A DNA stretch of 64,000 nucleotides from Gammaproteobacteria bacterium (GCA_021773565.1 JAJFJZ010000010.1:242917-306916); one strand, 5' to 3'; positions 8,092 to 20,862 are shown, counted from the first letter of the stretch. Notes: generated by a model not told the origin, from the letters alone. Program-made: numbers and translations.

Positions 8092-11000
8092 CCGAAAACA
8101 CGCAAATTGCGTGCACCAAATCACGACCGATTGGTCTGCCTGAGAAGTATGGCCTGTACGATCCTGCCAATGAACACGACAGCTGCGGCATCGGTTTTAT
8201 TTGCGATCTCAAGGGTCGGGCGAGTCATCAGATTATTGTTGATGCGGACCACATCAATTGCCGTATGGAACATCGCGGTGGTGTGGGTTTTGAGGAAAAC
8301 ACCGGGGATGGCGCTGGCGTACTAACGGGCTTACCACACAAGCTCTTGCAGAGTATCGTTAAAAACGAATTCGGCGTAGCAATAGAACCCGGCCAATACG
8401 GTACGGGAATTTTCTTTCTTCCCCAGGATAAGGGTGAGAGAGAGGCTGCAACAGATTTAATCGAACAGGTAATAGCTGACTCGGGCCAGAGCTTTCTAGG
8501 TTGGCGTGTCGTTCCCACCGATCCTGTTCTGGCAGACGTAGGAAGCGCTGCTCTGGCAGCCATGCCTTACCTTGCGCAACCATTTATCGTATCGGCGCAA
8601 GGCATCGATAACGCCGAATTTGAGCGCCAACTTTACCTGATTCGTAAACGTGCAATAAAAAGACTTCGAAAAAACAGATCGTTGAGCGAGCGCAAACTAA
8701 TTTACGTCTGCAGCCTTTCAACCAAAACCATAGTTTACAAGGGCATGCTTACTCCACAGCAGGTATTTCCGTTCTATTGCGATTTGCGCAATCCGGACTT
8801 CGAAACACATATAGCAATGGTGCACTCAAGGTTTAGCACGAATACGTTTCCGTCGTGGGATCGTGCGCAGCCAAATCGGTACTGTAGTCACAACGGTGAG
8901 ATCAATACGATTCTTGGCAACCGCAACTCCATGAGTGCCCGGGAAAGCCTGATAGAGTCAACGCTGTTTAAAGAGCAGGTCACAGACCTGTTTCCGGTGA
9001 TTGAAGAAGATTGTTCGGACTCGGGTAGTTTTGACAATGTGCTGGAGTTTTTGAGGCTAAACGGGCGCTCTCTCCAGGAAGCGCTGATGATCATGATTCC
9101 CGAAGCATGGCAGCGCCACACCCAGATGTCCGAAGAAAAGCGCGGCTTTTACGAATTTCATTCCTGCCAGATGGAACCCTGGGACGGACCTGCCTCTATC
9201 GCATTTACTGATGGAGATTGCGTAGGCGCTGTACTCGACAGAAACGGACTGCGCCCCAGCCGGTATTACATTACCGATGATGACAAATGCATTATGGCAT
9301 CGGAAGTTGGCGTTCTCGATATTGATCCGGCCCGCATCACCAAGAAAGGACGCTTGCAACCCGGGCGGATTTTCCTGATAGATTTTGCTGAAGGTCGCCT
9401 GATACCCGATGCAGAACTAAAGACCAGGGTGGCACACGCGCGACCCTATGCGCAGTGGCTGAACAAGCACAGCCTGGCCTTTAAAGACCTGCCGGGTGAT
9501 AAACCTATTCCCGAATTTGAAACACAGAACCTGTTTAACCAGATGCAGGCCTTTGGATTCACCACCGAGACCCTGCAATTTATGCTATTGCCCATGATCA
9601 GGGAGTTGCGTGATCCTCTCGGCTCTATGGGCAACGACTCTGCACTGGCTGTGCTTTCAGACAAACCGAGAATGCTGTACGACTACTTTAAGCAATTGTT
9701 TGCACAGGTTACTAACCCGGCGATCGATTCCATTCGTGAAGAAGTCGTGATGGCCTTGAATTGTTATGTGGGACCGGAAAAAAACCTGTTATCTACCACT
9801 CCGCAACACTGCGAACGCCTGCAACTGGATCACCCCATACTCTCCAATGTCGAACTCAGTTTAATCAGGCATATAGATTACCGGGGCTGGAGCAGTAGCG
9901 TTATAGACATTACACATAGCCAGGAGGTAAGCCTGGAAGCAGCACTGAGTGCTATCTGTGAGCGTGCAAGTGCTGCTGTTGAAGCGGGTGATAACCTGAT
10001 TATTTTGTCGGATCGAAATATTAGTGCCACACAAATCCCCGTAAGTGCATTATTGGCGACGGGCGCGGTTCACCAACATCTGGTCGCCACCGCGGCACGT
10101 TCCAGGATTGGCGTTATCGTTGAAACCGGGGAAGCTCGGGAGGTTCAGCATCATTGTCTGTTAATCAGTTACGGTGCTGATGGCATTAACCCCTACCTTA
10201 CCTTTGAAGCTCTGTTTCAGGCAGCCAGAGACGGGTATCTGAACAATGTACCCCACCTGTTGGTAAACAGAAACCGTGCAGGCAGTGAGGAGCGGCTTAA
10301 GGACAAAATTGTCGCCTCGTATAAAAAGGCCATCGGCAAAGGCATGATGAAGGTCATGGCTAAAATGGGTATTTCAACGCTGCAATCGTATAAAGGCGCA
10401 CAAATATTCGAAGCGATTGGTCTTGCCGACGAAGTCATTGAGCGTTGTTTTAAAGGCACGGCAAGCCGTATTCGGGGTGTTGGATTTAACACCTTATCCG
10501 AAGAACTGTTACGCCGACACCAGTTGGGTTATTCAGCCGAAGCAAAACATTCGTCCAACCTGCCCAATCCGGGAGACTTCCACTGGCGTGCCGGTGGCGA
10601 TCGACACATGTGGGATCCGGCTTCTATCGCAGCACTACAAAATGCTGCGAGAAATAACGATGAGAGTGCCTATTGGCAATTCGCAAAACTCATAAATGAA
10701 CAAAACAACAAGTTTGCCACCCTGCGCGGGCTCCTCGAATTTAAAAGGGATGTGAACGGCGGACCAATACCGCTGGACGATGTTGAGAGTGAAGCGGAAC
10801 TGGTTAAACGTTTTGCAACCGGTGCCATGAGCTTTGGATCAATTTCCCAGGAAGCACACGAAAGCCTTGCTATCGCCATGAACCGCATTGGTGGCAAATC
10901 CAATACCGGGGAAGGCGGGGAAGACGCCAACAGGTTTGCTCCCATGGCAAATGGTGACTCCAAACGGTCTGCAATCAAGCAGGTGGCCAGCGGCCGGTTC

Positions 11001-12725
11001 GGCGTGACTATAAATTATCTTAGTAACGCCGATGAATTGCAGATCAAGATAATCCAGGGTGCCAAACCGGGAGAAGGCGGTGAGCTGCCCGGACCCAAGG
11101 TAGACGATTATATCGCCAGCCTGAGATATTCCACACCCGGGGTTGGGCTAATTAGTCCTCCACCCCATCACGATATCTATTCCATCGAAGATATGTCCCA
11201 GCTTATTCACGATCTTAAAAACGCAAATCCCAAGGCGCGTATTAGCGTCAAACTGGGTGCTGAGTTGGGTGTAGGGACAGTCGCCGCCGGAGTTACAAAA
11301 GCGCGTGCAGACCATATTGTTATCGCCGGTGATACCGGTGGAACAGGGGCCTCCCCCCTTACCTCAATAAAACACGCAGGCATTCCCTGGGAACTGGGGG
11401 TTGCTGAAACACACCAGACCCTGGTGCAAAATAACCTGCGCTCTCGGGTTGTATTGCAAACGGATGGGCAGCTAAAAACCGGAAGGGATGTAGCTATAGC
11501 TGCCCTGTTGGGCGCCGAGGAATTTGGTTTCGCAACAGCACCCCTTATCACTTTAGGTTGCATAATGATGCGCAAATGCCACCTCAATACCTGTCCTGTA
11601 GGTATCGCAACCCAGGATAAAGCACTACGCAAGAAATTTGCCGGACAACCTGAGCACGTTACCAACTACCTGTTTATGGTGGCAAAGGAGTTACGTGGCA
11701 TTATGGCGCAACTGGGATTCAAAACCCTGAATGACATGGTGGGCCGCGTGGATGCACTGCAAGTTGAGAAGGTGGTGGATCACTGGAAAACCGAGGGGCT
11801 GGATTTAAGCCTGTTGCTCACTGCTGCCCAACAGCCCAAAGACTGCCTGGGTGTATATCGTATCCATGACCAGAATCACGGTCTGGATAAATCACTGGAC
11901 AACAAACTCATCGAGCTGGCCGAACCGGCATTAAGCAAGGGCGAGAAAGTACGTTTTGAAATGCCCATAGTAAATACTAACCGCGTGGTTGGGGGGATGT
12001 TGTCCAACCGCATCATTGAACGCGTTGGGCCACAAATGCTGCCCGATGACACCATACACTTTAAGTTTACCGGTAGCGCGGGGCAGAGTTTCGGTGCCTG
12101 GCTGGCTAAAGGTATTACGCTGGAAGTGGAAGGAGATGCTAACGACTACATCGGCAAAGGGCTCTCGGGTGGCCGGGTTGTTGTATATCCGCCAAAGACC
12201 AGCCAGTTTCTTGCCGAGGAAAATATCATCGCCGGCAATGTTGCCCTGTATGGCGCAACTTCCGGTCACGCTTATCTTCGTGGCGTTGTAGCCGAGCGAT
12301 TTTGTGTACGCAATAGTGGCGCATCTGCTGTCGTAGAAGGGGTAGGAGATCACGGCTGCGAATACATGACAGGCGGACGCGTGGCAATATTGGGACCAAC
12401 CGGTCGTAACTTTGCAGCAGGAATGAGTGGGGGAATCGCCTATGTGTGGGACCCACACGCTACGTTCCATCGCCGCTGCAACCGCGAAACAGTGGATCTG
12501 GATCGAATGGAAAGTGAACAGGACAACCAGGAACTGTGCGCCCTGATTGAGGCACATGCCTTATATACAGGTTCTGTGGTTGCCCGCGCCCTGCTGGATA
12601 ACTGGGTTATCTCTTCTACCCAGTTCGTAAAGGTAATGCCAAAAGATTACAAACGCGTTCTGGAATCACAGGTCCAAAAAAAAAAGCAGCTGCCAGAACT
12701 TGATATCGCACACAGTGTAGCGTGA
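8088..12725 (+). CDS. gltB: Glutamate synthase (NADPH) large subunit
   Basis: This 1545-residue protein transfers the glutamine amide nitrogen to 2-oxoglutarate, giving two glutamates. Domains are in the usual order: an N-terminal class II amidotransferase whose catalytic cysteine becomes exposed at CGIGF (Cys33 after a 32-residue propeptide), a central domain, an FMN-binding synthase domain with [10 protein letters not shown] and GEGGELPG motifs, a 3Fe-4S cysteine cluster region ([15 protein letters not shown]), and the C-terminal beta-helix. ATG 8088 is chosen over the in-frame ATG 8055 because it has a GGGAGA ribosome binding site. gltD follows 37 bases later. Confidence 0.97.
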   Translation: MTENTQIACTKSRPIGLPEKYGLYDPANEHDSCGIGFICDLKGRASHQIIVDADHINCRMEHRGGVGFEENTGDGAGVLTGLPHKLLQSIVKNEFGVAIEPGQYGTGIFFLPQDKGEREAATDLIEQVIADSGQSFLGWRVVPTDPVLADVGSAALAAMPYLAQPFIVSAQGIDNAEFERQLYLIRKRAIKRLRKNRSLSERKLIYVCSLSTKTIVYKGMLTPQQVFPFYCDLRNPDFETHIAMVHSRFSTNTFPSWDRAQPNRYCSHNGEINTILGNRNSMSARESLIESTLFKEQVTDLFPVIEEDCSDSGSFDNVLEFLRLNGRSLQEALMIMIPEAWQRHTQMSEEKRGFYEFHSCQMEPWDGPASIAFTDGDCVGAVLDRNGLRPSRYYITDDDKCIMASEVGVLDIDPARITKKGRLQPGRIFLIDFAEGRLIPDAELKTRVAHARPYAQWLNKHSLAFKDLPGDKPIPEFETQNLFNQMQAFGFTTETLQFMLLPMIRELRDPLGSMGNDSALAVLSDKPRMLYDYFKQLFAQVTNPAIDSIREEVVMALNCYVGPEKNLLSTTPQHCERLQLDHPILSNVELSLIRHIDYRGWSSSVIDITHSQEVSLEAALSAICERASAAVEAGDNLIILSDRNISATQIPVSALLATGAVHQHLVATAARSRIGVIVETGEAREVQHHCLLISYGADGINPYLTFEALFQAARDGYLNNVPHLLVNRNRAGSEERLKDKIVASYKKAIGKGMMKVMAKMGISTLQSYKGAQIFEAIGLADEVIERCFKGTASRIRGVGFNTLSEELLRRHQLGYSAEAKHSSNLPNPGDFHWRAGGDRHMWDPASIAALQNAARNNDESAYWQFAKLINEQNNKFATLRGLLEFKRDVNGGPIPLDDVESEAELVKRFATGAMSFGSISQEAHESLAIAMNRIGGKSNTGEGGEDANRFAPMANGDSKRSAIKQVASGRFGVTINYLSNADELQIKIIQGAKPGEGGELPGPKVDDYIASLRYSTPGVGLISPPPHHDIYSIEDMSQLIHDLKNANPKARISVKLGAELGVGTVAAGVTKARADHIVIAGDTGGTGASPLTSIKHAGIPWELGVAETHQTLVQNNLRSRVVLQTDGQLKTGRDVAIAALLGAEEFGFATAPLITLGCIMMRKCHLNTCPVGIATQDKALRKKFAGQPEHVTNYLFMVAKELRGIMAQLGFKTLNDMVGRVDALQVEKVVDHWKTEGLDLSLLLTAAQQPKDCLGVYRIHDQNHGLDKSLDNKLIELAEPALSKGEKVRFEMPIVNTNRVVGGMLSNRIIERVGPQMLPDDTIHFKFTGSAGQSFGAWLAKGITLEVEGDANDYIGKGLSGGRVVVYPPKTSQFLAEENIIAGNVALYGATSGHAYLRGVVAERFCVRNSGASAVVEGVGDHGCEYMTGGRVAILGPTGRNFAAGMSGGIAYVWDPHATFHRRCNRETVDLDRMESEQDNQELCALIEAHALYTGSVVARALLDNWVISSTQFVKVMPKDYKRVLESQVQKKKQLPELDIAHSVA

Positions 12726-12762
12726 CGCATTGTTAAAGTAACAAGAAGGAATACGCCAAATT

Positions 12763-14205
12763 ATGGGAAAGGTTACCGGCTTCGCCGAATTCGCGCGCGA
12801 TGCAGCACCCTATAGAGATGTAGACCAGCGCATGCTGGACTACGATGAAATCTACATCTCCCACGATGAGCAGCGCCTGGTTACACAGTCTGCACGATGC
12901 ATGGATTGTGGCGTGCCCTTTTGTCAGTCGGACGAGGGCTGCCCGGTATATAACCTGATTCCTGAATGGAATGATCTGGTGTACCGAAACCATTGGCATG
13001 ACGCACTGAATCGTTTGCACCATACAAATAATTTCCCCGAATTTACCGGACGCGTATGTCCGGCACCCTGTGAGGGCGCTTGTGTGCTGGGCGTTACAGA
13101 CCCTGCAGTAACTATCAAAAATATTGAGATGGCCATAGTAGATCGCGGCTTCGAGGAAGGCTGGATCGTGGCACAGCCTCCTGATTCACGCACTGGTAAG
13201 CGGGTTGCGGTTGTAGGTTCCGGCCCCGCAGGGCTTGCTGCTGCTGCACAACTCAACCAGGCCGGACATCTGGTTACGGTATTTGAGCGCGCAGACCGAA
13301 TAGGCGGTCTGCTAATGTACGGCATTCCCAACATGAAGCTCTCCAAGGACGTTGTCGATCGTCGCGTTCAGATTCTGCGGGATGAGGGGATTACTTTTGA
13401 AGTGAATGCCAACGTAAGTGACGGAAACAAAGGCAGCATTTCAGTTCAGAGCCTGAAAGATACTTTTGATGCCGTGCTGTTTACCACCGGCGCAACAGTA
13501 CCCCGTGACTTGCCAATTCCCGGAAGGGAACTCGAGGGGGTGCATTTTGCCATGGATTTTTTAACGCAAAATACCCGCAGCCTTCTGGATTCAGAGCACG
13601 CGGATGGCAACTTTATTAGCGCTGAAAACAAACACGTGATCGTGATCGGTGGCGGTGATACCGGCACAGATTGCCTGGCAACCTCGGTGCGCCACAGCTG
13701 CAGCTCACTGGTTAACTTCGAAATTCTGGATACCCCACCTGAAAACAGGGCCGCCGATAATCCCTGGCCAACGTGGCCAAAAATATTTCGTGTGGATTAT
13801 GGCCACGAGGAAGCCACAAGAAAATTTGGCAATGACCCCCGTACCTATTCTATTTCAGGCAAGGCCTTTCAGGGGGAAAACGGCAAACTAACGGGGATAA
13901 TCACCCAGGAAATCAGCTGGCAGGACGGCAAACTCGAGTTTTTGCCAAATACAGAAAAACTCTGGCCTGCAGACCTGATTTTGTTATCCATGGGTTTTCT
14001 GGGGCCGGAGCATGAAGCTTCCGATGCCCTAAATTTGCATTACGACGAGCGCTCCAATTATCAGGCCAGCCTTGAGGATTTCAGAACCAATATCGACGGG
14101 GTTTTTGCCGCTGGAGATTGTCGGCGCGGCCAATCCCTTGTGGTGCGTGCTATTTTTGAGGGGCGCGAAGCAGCAGCAAGTATCAATCGCTATCTTCAGG
14201 GTTAA
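12763..14205 (+). CDS. gltD: Glutamate synthase small subunit
   Basis: This 480-residue flavoprotein supplies electrons from NADPH to the large subunit. The N-terminal part has the cysteine sets for two 4Fe-4S clusters (CMDCGVPFC near residue 46, and CPAPCEGAC near 98). It is followed by an FAD-binding motif ([12 protein letters not shown] near 149) and a pyridine nucleotide motif ([10 protein letters not shown] near 294). Length and domain order are standard. It is cotranscribed with gltB and ends 12 bases from the convergent aroB. Confidence 0.97.
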   Translation: MGKVTGFAEFARDAAPYRDVDQRMLDYDEIYISHDEQRLVTQSARCMDCGVPFCQSDEGCPVYNLIPEWNDLVYRNHWHDALNRLHHTNNFPEFTGRVCPAPCEGACVLGVTDPAVTIKNIEMAIVDRGFEEGWIVAQPPDSRTGKRVAVVGSGPAGLAAAAQLNQAGHLVTVFERADRIGGLLMYGIPNMKLSKDVVDRRVQILRDEGITFEVNANVSDGNKGSISVQSLKDTFDAVLFTTGATVPRDLPIPGRELEGVHFAMDFLTQNTRSLLDSEHADGNFISAENKHVIVIGGGDTGTDCLATSVRHSCSSLVNFEILDTPPENRAADNPWPTWPKIFRVDYGHEEATRKFGNDPRTYSISGKAFQGENGKLTGIITQEISWQDGKLEFLPNTEKLWPADLILLSMGFLGPEHEASDALNLHYDERSNYQASLEDFRTNIDGVFAAGDCRRGQSLVVRAIFEGREAAASINRYLQG

Positions 14206-14217
14206 ACCCGGTGGCTG

Positions 14218-15297
14218 TTAGCTACTGCTACACAGGGTTTCGCCCAGGTGTTCTGTATCAACCTGATCAACAATACGTGCCGAGCCGATAGCGTCAATCA
14301 GAATCAGTCGAAGTACGCCGTCCACCACTTTTTTGTCCATGCCCATAGTCCTTAGCATGTCTTCAGCATTCATATCCTGATCTACACACACCGGTAATCC
14401 GGCAGCATGCAGCAGGCGCTTTGTTCGTTCTACATCGTGTTCACCCAACAAGCCCATCCGGCGCGACAGGTCTGCAGCCATCACCATGCCTATGGCAACT
14501 GCCTCACCATGCAGATAACGCGTGTAGTCAGTCAGTTTTTCAAGGGCATGGCCAAAGGTGTGACCAAAATTAAGTATCGCCCGAAGCCCCTTTTCCCGCT
14601 CGTCTTGTGCTACCACCACGGCCTTGATTTCGCAGGATTTTTTGATGGCTAGCACCAGCGCTTGTTGATCTTTTGCACGCAGCGCCTGCACGTTACTTTC
14701 CAGCCAGGAAAAAAATTCCCTGTCCCAGATAAGTCCATACTTGATTACCTCTGCAAGGCCTGCCGAAAATTCTCTTTCCGGCAAGCTGTTTAGCACATCG
14801 GTATCAATCAACACACATCCAGGCTGATAAAAAGCACCCAGCATGTTTTTGCCTGCGGGATGATTTACACCGGTCTTACCACCCACGGAAGAATCTACCT
14901 GCGCCAGTAAGGTCGTAGGAACTTGCACAAATCCGACCCCACGCTGATAGGTGGCGGCTGCAAAGCCGGTAATGTCTCCCACCACGCCACCACCCAATGC
15001 CAGCAGTGTTGTCGTGCGGTTATGGCGGCTGGACATCAGCTGATCTATTACCTGTGCATAGGTAGCAAGCGTCTTGTACTGTTCTCCATCGGGTATCAGG
15101 CAGACATCCAGTGCACGCGATGCCAGGGTCTCTCTCAAAATAGGCAGGTAAGCGGCAGCCACCGTTTCGTTAGTCACCACCATTAGTTGTTGGCCCGGCA
15201 GGTGCGGGGTAAGCACATCCGCACGGGCAAGAAGGCCGCCGCCAATGTATATGGGGTAGGATCTGTGCCCTAAATCGACTGTTAATTTTTTATGCAT
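14218..15297 (-). CDS. aroB: 3-dehydroquinate synthase
   Basis: This 359-residue enzyme carries out the second step of the shikimate pathway, converting DAHP to 3-dehydroquinate with NAD and a divalent metal. NAD-binding and metal-site motifs are visible: GGGVVGDITGFAAA near 103, QVDSSVGGKTGVNH near 142 and the histidines in NFGHTFGHALE near 247. It follows aroK by 21 bases in the same direction, as in most gammaproteobacteria. The expected damX gene does not follow it. Confidence 0.97.
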   Translation of the reverse strand: MHKKLTVDLGHRSYPIYIGGGLLARADVLTPHLPGQQLMVVTNETVAAAYLPILRETLASRALDVCLIPDGEQYKTLATYAQVIDQLMSSRHNRTTTLLALGGGVVGDITGFAAATYQRGVGFVQVPTTLLAQVDSSVGGKTGVNHPAGKNMLGAFYQPGCVLIDTDVLNSLPEREFSAGLAEVIKYGLIWDREFFSWLESNVQALRAKDQQALVLAIKKSCEIKAVVVAQDEREKGLRAILNFGHTFGHALEKLTDYTRYLHGEAVAIGMVMAADLSRRMGLLGEHDVERTKRLLHAAGLPVCVDQDMNAEDMLRTMGMDKKVVDGVLRLILIDAIGSARIVDQVDTEHLGETLCSSS

Positions 15298-15318
15298 GAC
15301 CCATATCTCTCATTGCTA

Positions 15319-15846
15319 TCAAGATTGATCCGAAATGAGCGCACGCGCAATAGTGCGTGCCAATACCTTGGGGCTTGTATGTTCGGCATTATATTCCAGA
15401 TCCGCAATTTCCCTGTACAGCGGCCCGCGTTCAAGCTGTAATTTTTCAAATACATCCAGGGCATTTCCGTCGCGCAAAAGCGGCCTCGTAGTAGACCGAT
15501 GCGTACGTTCAACCAAATGGTTTAACGAGCTCACCAGATAGATAACTGTGCCACGCGTTACCAGATTACGACGGTTATCTTCCTTCAAAACAACTCCACC
15601 GCCGGTCGCCAGTACAATACCGCGTTTTTTGGTTAGCATATCGATAGCGCTGGCTTCGCGCTTTCTAAATCCGGATTCGCCTTCTTTATCAAAAATCCAG
15701 GAAATAGCGGCACCCGCCCTCTCCTCAATTACACGATCCGAATCATAAAACTCAAGCATTAGCTCTTTGGCAAGGTATTTCCCCACCGTGCTTTTGCCTA
15801 CAGCCATGAGCCCAACCAGAAAAATGTTTGTATTGATATTTTTCAT
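15319..15846 (-). CDS. aroK: Shikimate kinase
   Basis: This 175-residue enzyme phosphorylates shikimate. The Walker A motif is GLMAVGKS near residues 10-17, with the substrate-binding DSDRVIEE near 34, GGGVVL near 80 and the lid arginines around STTRPLLRDGN near 113. I prefer ATG 15846 to the in-frame TTG at 15879, because the latter sits inside a terminator-like hairpin and would add 11 residues not found in the family. It lies between pilQ and aroB. Confidence 0.95.
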   Translation of the reverse strand: MKNINTNIFLVGLMAVGKSTVGKYLAKELMLEFYDSDRVIEERAGAAISWIFDKEGESGFRKREASAIDMLTKKRGIVLATGGGVVLKEDNRRNLVTRGTVIYLVSSLNHLVERTHRSTTRPLLRDGNALDVFEKLQLERGPLYREIADLEYNAEHTSPKVLARTIARALISDQS

Positions 15847-15868
15847 AAACGGTGTGAGCCCAATAACA

Positions 15869-15891
15869 AAACGGCGCAATATGCGCCGTTT
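15869..15891 (-). terminator. Hairpin between pilQ and aroK, terminator-like
   Basis: A perfect 10-bp stem with an ATA loop lies 37 bases after the pilQ stop. On the minus strand it is followed by a short TTTTGTT tract. This fits a Rho-independent terminator ending the pilMNOPQ transcript, or partly reducing readthrough into aroK, whose start is only about 23 bases further on. Confidence 0.6.
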
Positions 15892-15927
15892 AGTCTACTC
15901 ATACGAAGCAGCTTCGTTAAGCTTTCA

Positions 15928-18030
15928 TTACTGCGACGTGAGCGTGTCCTGAATTATCCGTGGTGTTATAAAAACCAGAAGCTCCTGTTTGTCATCCCGC
16001 TCTGTGGTGCGACGAAACAGCACTCCAATATAGGGTATGTCACCGAAGAACGGAGTTTTGGTTACCGAAGTAGTTTTATCCGTGGTGAATATTCCACCAA
16101 GAACAATAGTCTGTCCGTTTTCAACAAGTACCTGTGTGGTAATTTCATTGGTATTAATAGCAGGTGGGCCACCGCCGCCCTCGCCAAACTGTTGGCCAAC
16201 CGTGTCCTGGTTAATTCGCAAATCCATGATAATACGATTATCCGGTGTAATCTGGGGAGTTACTTCCAGCAGCAATACCGCCTCTTTAAACGACACCGTT
16301 GCAGCACCACTACTACTGGCCTCGGCATAGGGTACTTCAACACCAGACTTGATAGTAGCGGTCTGTTTATCCGAGGTGATTACCTTGGGACGGGCGATTA
16401 CTTCGGCATGGCCTTCACTACCCAATGCAGATAATTCCAGATCAAGAATATAGTCATCGCCAACGAGGCCTATACCCAGACTGGTTACACCCGGACCCTG
16501 TACACCCAGATCAACGCCAAGCGCATCAGGGAAAACAACTGTAGCGGTATTGTTAAGCTCTACCAGCGTTTCAATGGAGCCACCATAAAGAAGATTCGAT
16601 CCACCATTATTTTTGATAGCGCCGCCACCCCAGCGAATTCCAAGCTGTTGTGAAAAATTGGCGTTGGCTGTCACGATGCGTGATTCGATGAGAACCTGGC
16701 GCACCGGGATGTCCAGCTGCAGGAGTATTTTTCTGAACTCTTCAAGCTTGGCAGCTGTTTCGGTAAGTATTACCGAATTGGTACGCTCATCAACAATTAC
16801 GCTGCCGCGCTCAGACAGCAGGGTGGGCCCGTCGGTGCCATTAAACAGTTCAAACAATCGGGTAGCGTTGGCGTAACGTACCTGAATAAATTCTGTGTGC
16901 AGGGGTGCCAATTCCGATATCTGGCGCTGGTTTTCAAGTTCCAGTTTTTCACGTGCGGCAATTTCTGCAGCTGGTGCCACCAGCAGGACGTTACCTACTT
17001 CGCGTTTATCCAGGCCCTTGGTTTTTAATATAAGATCAAGCGCCTGATCCCAGGGTACATTTTTTAATCTCAAGGTAATGCGTCCTGCAACCGTATCACT
17101 GGCTACCAGATTCAGATCGGTAAAGTCAGCAATCAACTGCAAAACAGAACGTACTTCAATGTCCTGGAAATTAAGCGAAAGTTTTTCGCCTTTGTACTTG
17201 AATATGTCTTCCTGGCGTGCAACTTCCTCCCTCGTTAAGGGGTTTACATTCAAACTGAAAGTCTCATCCGCCTGGAATGCCAGATAATCATATGCACCCG
17301 TAGCAGTCACCATAAAGCTTACGTCGTCACCTTCCTGCAAGGCATCCACAACCTGCACAGGAGTTGCAAAATCCGTGACATCAAGGCGTCTGCGCAAATT
17401 TGTTGGTAGTTCTGTATCGCGAATAATTATCTTGATCTTTCCGGATTCGCTCGTGACATCCACCTGTGCTTTTGGATAGGACAATTTGATCGTCACTTCA
17501 CCCGCACCACCTTTACCACGATTAAAATCAACACCGTCAATACGTGATTCAACAGCATTGCTTGCTATATATGAAGAGGTGTCATCAGCACCATAATTAG
17601 TCGCAGGCATGGGTACGCCGGTAGAGCCATCAGCACCAACCAGAACTGTCAAAGTATTGCCTCGCACAGTGGTGTCATAGGCAACCAGTTGGGATAAATT
17701 TACAATAATGCGCGTTCTGTCCTTTGTTTCAATGACGGAAACCTTGCGTGCGTTACCATTACCAAGGGTATGGTGTTTCTCTGCAAGGCCGCTTGCAACG
17801 CCTTTCAGGTCGAGGGAAATTCTCGCGGGTGTATCAATCGTGTATCCCTTCGGCTCTGGCGGCTGACCGTCAAACGTCATCAGAATTTCGGTCTGATCGC
17901 CCGGCAATGATGAGAACTGGATTTTTTCCAGGGTGGTGGCAGATGCCCCCAGTGCGAACACCGAGACAATAAAACTTGCCAGCATCCAACGCAATGATGT
18001 GAATTCGTGATCCATTTTGTCCATCCTCAT
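15928..18030 (-). CDS. pilQ: Type IV pilus secretin
   Basis: This 700-residue outer-membrane secretin forms the channel through which the pilus fibre leaves the cell. A signal peptide is visible at the N-terminus (hydrophobic run ending in ALGASA). AMIN-type domains occupy roughly residues 30-250, followed by secretin N0 and N1 domains (SLNFQDIEVRSVLQLIAD near 290) and the C-terminal secretin barrel with VIARPKV near 553 and the VPYAEA region. It overlaps pilP by ATGA and is the last gene of the pilMNOPQ operon. Confidence 0.96.
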   Translation of the reverse strand: MRMDKMDHEFTSLRWMLASFIVSVFALGASATTLEKIQFSSLPGDQTEILMTFDGQPPEPKGYTIDTPARISLDLKGVASGLAEKHHTLGNGNARKVSVIETKDRTRIIVNLSQLVAYDTTVRGNTLTVLVGADGSTGVPMPATNYGADDTSSYIASNAVESRIDGVDFNRGKGGAGEVTIKLSYPKAQVDVTSESGKIKIIIRDTELPTNLRRRLDVTDFATPVQVVDALQEGDDVSFMVTATGAYDYLAFQADETFSLNVNPLTREEVARQEDIFKYKGEKLSLNFQDIEVRSVLQLIADFTDLNLVASDTVAGRITLRLKNVPWDQALDLILKTKGLDKREVGNVLLVAPAAEIAAREKLELENQRQISELAPLHTEFIQVRYANATRLFELFNGTDGPTLLSERGSVIVDERTNSVILTETAAKLEEFRKILLQLDIPVRQVLIESRIVTANANFSQQLGIRWGGGAIKNNGGSNLLYGGSIETLVELNNTATVVFPDALGVDLGVQGPGVTSLGIGLVGDDYILDLELSALGSEGHAEVIARPKVITSDKQTATIKSGVEVPYAEASSSGAATVSFKEAVLLLEVTPQITPDNRIIMDLRINQDTVGQQFGEGGGGPPAINTNEITTQVLVENGQTIVLGGIFTTDKTTSVTKTPFFGDIPYIGVLFRRTTERDDKQELLVFITPRIIQDTLTSQ

Positions 18031-18563
18031 ACTTCAGCACTACCCATCGTCATAGTCCGCCTTCTTTGAATCCATCCGCCCAATCCATCGGACACAATTT
18101 CAAGCAGCTCAATTTCAGTGTCAACAACTCCGACAATTTTGCCGTAGTTGGTGCCCATATAATCTCCTACGCGAACCTTATGCACCCCGCCTTCGGTATC
18201 GCTTACCAACGCATACATGATTGGTCCCTGAGCCAGGGTGCCGACCATTTTTAACTCGCCTATGTTGAATTGCTCCAGATAGTGTTTTACACGATCAAAA
18301 TCGGGTTTCACTTTTGGATCCCCGGCGGTGCGCGCAACCGCTTTTATTACTACCGGTGGCTCAAAGGGGCTGCGTAAGCTGGCGGCACTGTAAGCAAAAA
18401 GCGTGTATTGCTCCAGAGCAGGAAGGGGTGCGATACGACCCTTGGGTCGAGCATCCACTTCTGCCATATACTCTTCAAGGTCTGCTAAACCAGACTCACC
18501 ATCGCAGCCTTGCAAGATCACCATTAGCAAAATAAGAAGAATTGCATTTTTGTTAGTTTGCAC
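18027..18563 (-). CDS. pilP: Type IV pilus assembly lipoprotein
   Basis: This 178-residue lipoprotein has a signal peptide ending in the lipobox LQGC near residue 19. It links the inner-membrane PilMNO subcomplex to the PilQ secretin. The proline-rich linker is followed by a small C-terminal beta domain (VRVGDYMGTNYG near 131). It abuts pilO and overlaps pilQ by 4 bases. Confidence 0.93.
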   Translation of the reverse strand: MQTNKNAILLILLMVILQGCDGESGLADLEEYMAEVDARPKGRIAPLPALEQYTLFAYSAASLRSPFEPPVVIKAVARTAGDPKVKPDFDRVKHYLEQFNIGELKMVGTLAQGPIMYALVSDTEGGVHKVRVGDYMGTNYGKIVGVVDTEIELLEIVSDGLGGWIQRRRTMTMGSAEV

Positions 18564-19174
18564 TATTTATTCTCCTCTTCCACGTAACGATAAGTTTTCG
18601 CGACAATCGACATGCGCAAATTCGAATTTCCAATCGGCAATATCGTGAAATCATGCAGGGTAACGATTCTGGACAAACTGGCCACACTGCTAACGAACGC
18701 TCCCATGTCATGGTAGGAACCTTCTACGTTTATGTTAATCGGCAATTCAATATAAAACTCAGCCTGGGATTCGGCCTGCAGTTCAATGCTGCCTATTTTG
18801 AGATTATGCTGGAGCGCGGAAAGTGTAATATCTTCCAACAAACCAGGCACCTCAGTGTCACTTGGAAGTTGGCGAAGCAAAGCTCCAAACGTGGCTTCCA
18901 TTTCCACTTTCTGCTGTCGGTATTCTTCCAGATTTGCTGATTGTGCAGCTTTGTCTTCATACTCCCGCTTAAGGTCCAGTTCTTTAGCCTCAACCCGTGC
19001 CAGCAAATCCTGCTTGTCGGTGAGATACAGAAAATAACCCCCCGTAAGCAACAAACTGAATATGATGACCAACAGTATTACCTTAATAACGCTGGGCCAG
19101 CCCCCAACATTACTGAGATCAATATCATTGAAATCAAAATCCTTTAACTGTTCCAGCGTGTCCTGAATAGCCAT
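18563..19174 (-). CDS. pilO: Type IV pilus assembly protein PilO
   Basis: This 203-residue inner-membrane protein has a short cytoplasmic N-terminus, one membrane helix (about residues 28-50), a coiled coil (about 55-100) and a periplasmic ferredoxin-like domain. It pairs with PilN to form the alignment complex. It overlaps pilP by 1 base and lies 2 bases after pilN. Confidence 0.93.
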   Translation of the reverse strand: MAIQDTLEQLKDFDFNDIDLSNVGGWPSVIKVILLVIIFSLLLTGGYFLYLTDKQDLLARVEAKELDLKREYEDKAAQSANLEEYRQQKVEMEATFGALLRQLPSDTEVPGLLEDITLSALQHNLKIGSIELQAESQAEFYIELPININVEGSYHDMGAFVSSVASLSRIVTLHDFTILPIGNSNLRMSIVAKTYRYVEEENK

Positions 19175-19176
19175 GC

Positions 19177-19739
19177 CTATTCCTCCTCAGCAGGTTTTCG
19201 GGGGTTCACCCGAACTGCTGACATCTGGAAAGTACTAGCCTGGTCACCCACAGCACTGTTTTCCCGAATGCCCTTCAAATTAGGGCTGGAAAACCATTCC
19301 GAACTTTCCAGGTTTCTCATTAACGAGGAAATTCGGTTATTGGATTCAGCGATACCATCCAGGCTTAATCCGGTTCCGGCCATGGTCACTTTGGTGTAAT
19401 GCACGCCCAGAGCCAGTGTTCTTACCAGATCATCAAAAATGTGTACGATAATCGGCCGGTTACCCTGCAGTTCCTGAATCACACGCATTCGAGCCAGTAA
19501 TACTTCACGCTCTTCGCGTAACTTGCTGATTTCGGCAATCCGATCGTTCATTACGTTAATTCGATTTTGAACAAAAGTATTTCTACCCTGCTGATTTTCA
19601 ATGAGGCTATCCAGAAATACACCCGCACCCATAACCAGAACCAGGGCAAACACTACAACGATGCCCAGTTGGGTTAAAAATTCGTTTTTCTTTCTTTCCC
19701 GCTCCCACTCACGCCAGGGCAGTAGATTAATTTTAGCCA

Positions 19740-19740
<1 letters not shown>
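19177..19740 (-). CDS. pilN: Type IV pilus assembly protein PilN
   Basis: This 187-residue inner-membrane protein begins with the conserved INLLPWRE motif that docks into the cytoplasmic groove of PilM. A single membrane helix follows (about residues 25-46), then a coiled coil and a periplasmic domain. Its start overlaps the pilM stop by one base. Confidence 0.94.
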
Positions 19741-20813
<1,073 letters not shown>

Positions 20814-20832
20814 TTAAACGCAGGTACTTACG

Positions 20833-20862
20833 TTGATCTTATACAACTTAACATTAGATACT
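20833..20862 (+). promoter_or_regulatory. Possible sigma-70 promoter for mrcA
   Basis: TTGATC at 20833-20838 and GATACT at 20857-20862 are separated by 18 bases in the divergent pilM/mrcA region. They would give a leader of about 100 bases. The match is modest and untested. Confidence 0.3.

Noticed and set aside
11931..12557. Long 208-codon frame on the minus strand inside gltB
   Set aside because: It is fully covered by the well-supported gltB domain sequence and has no family resemblance.
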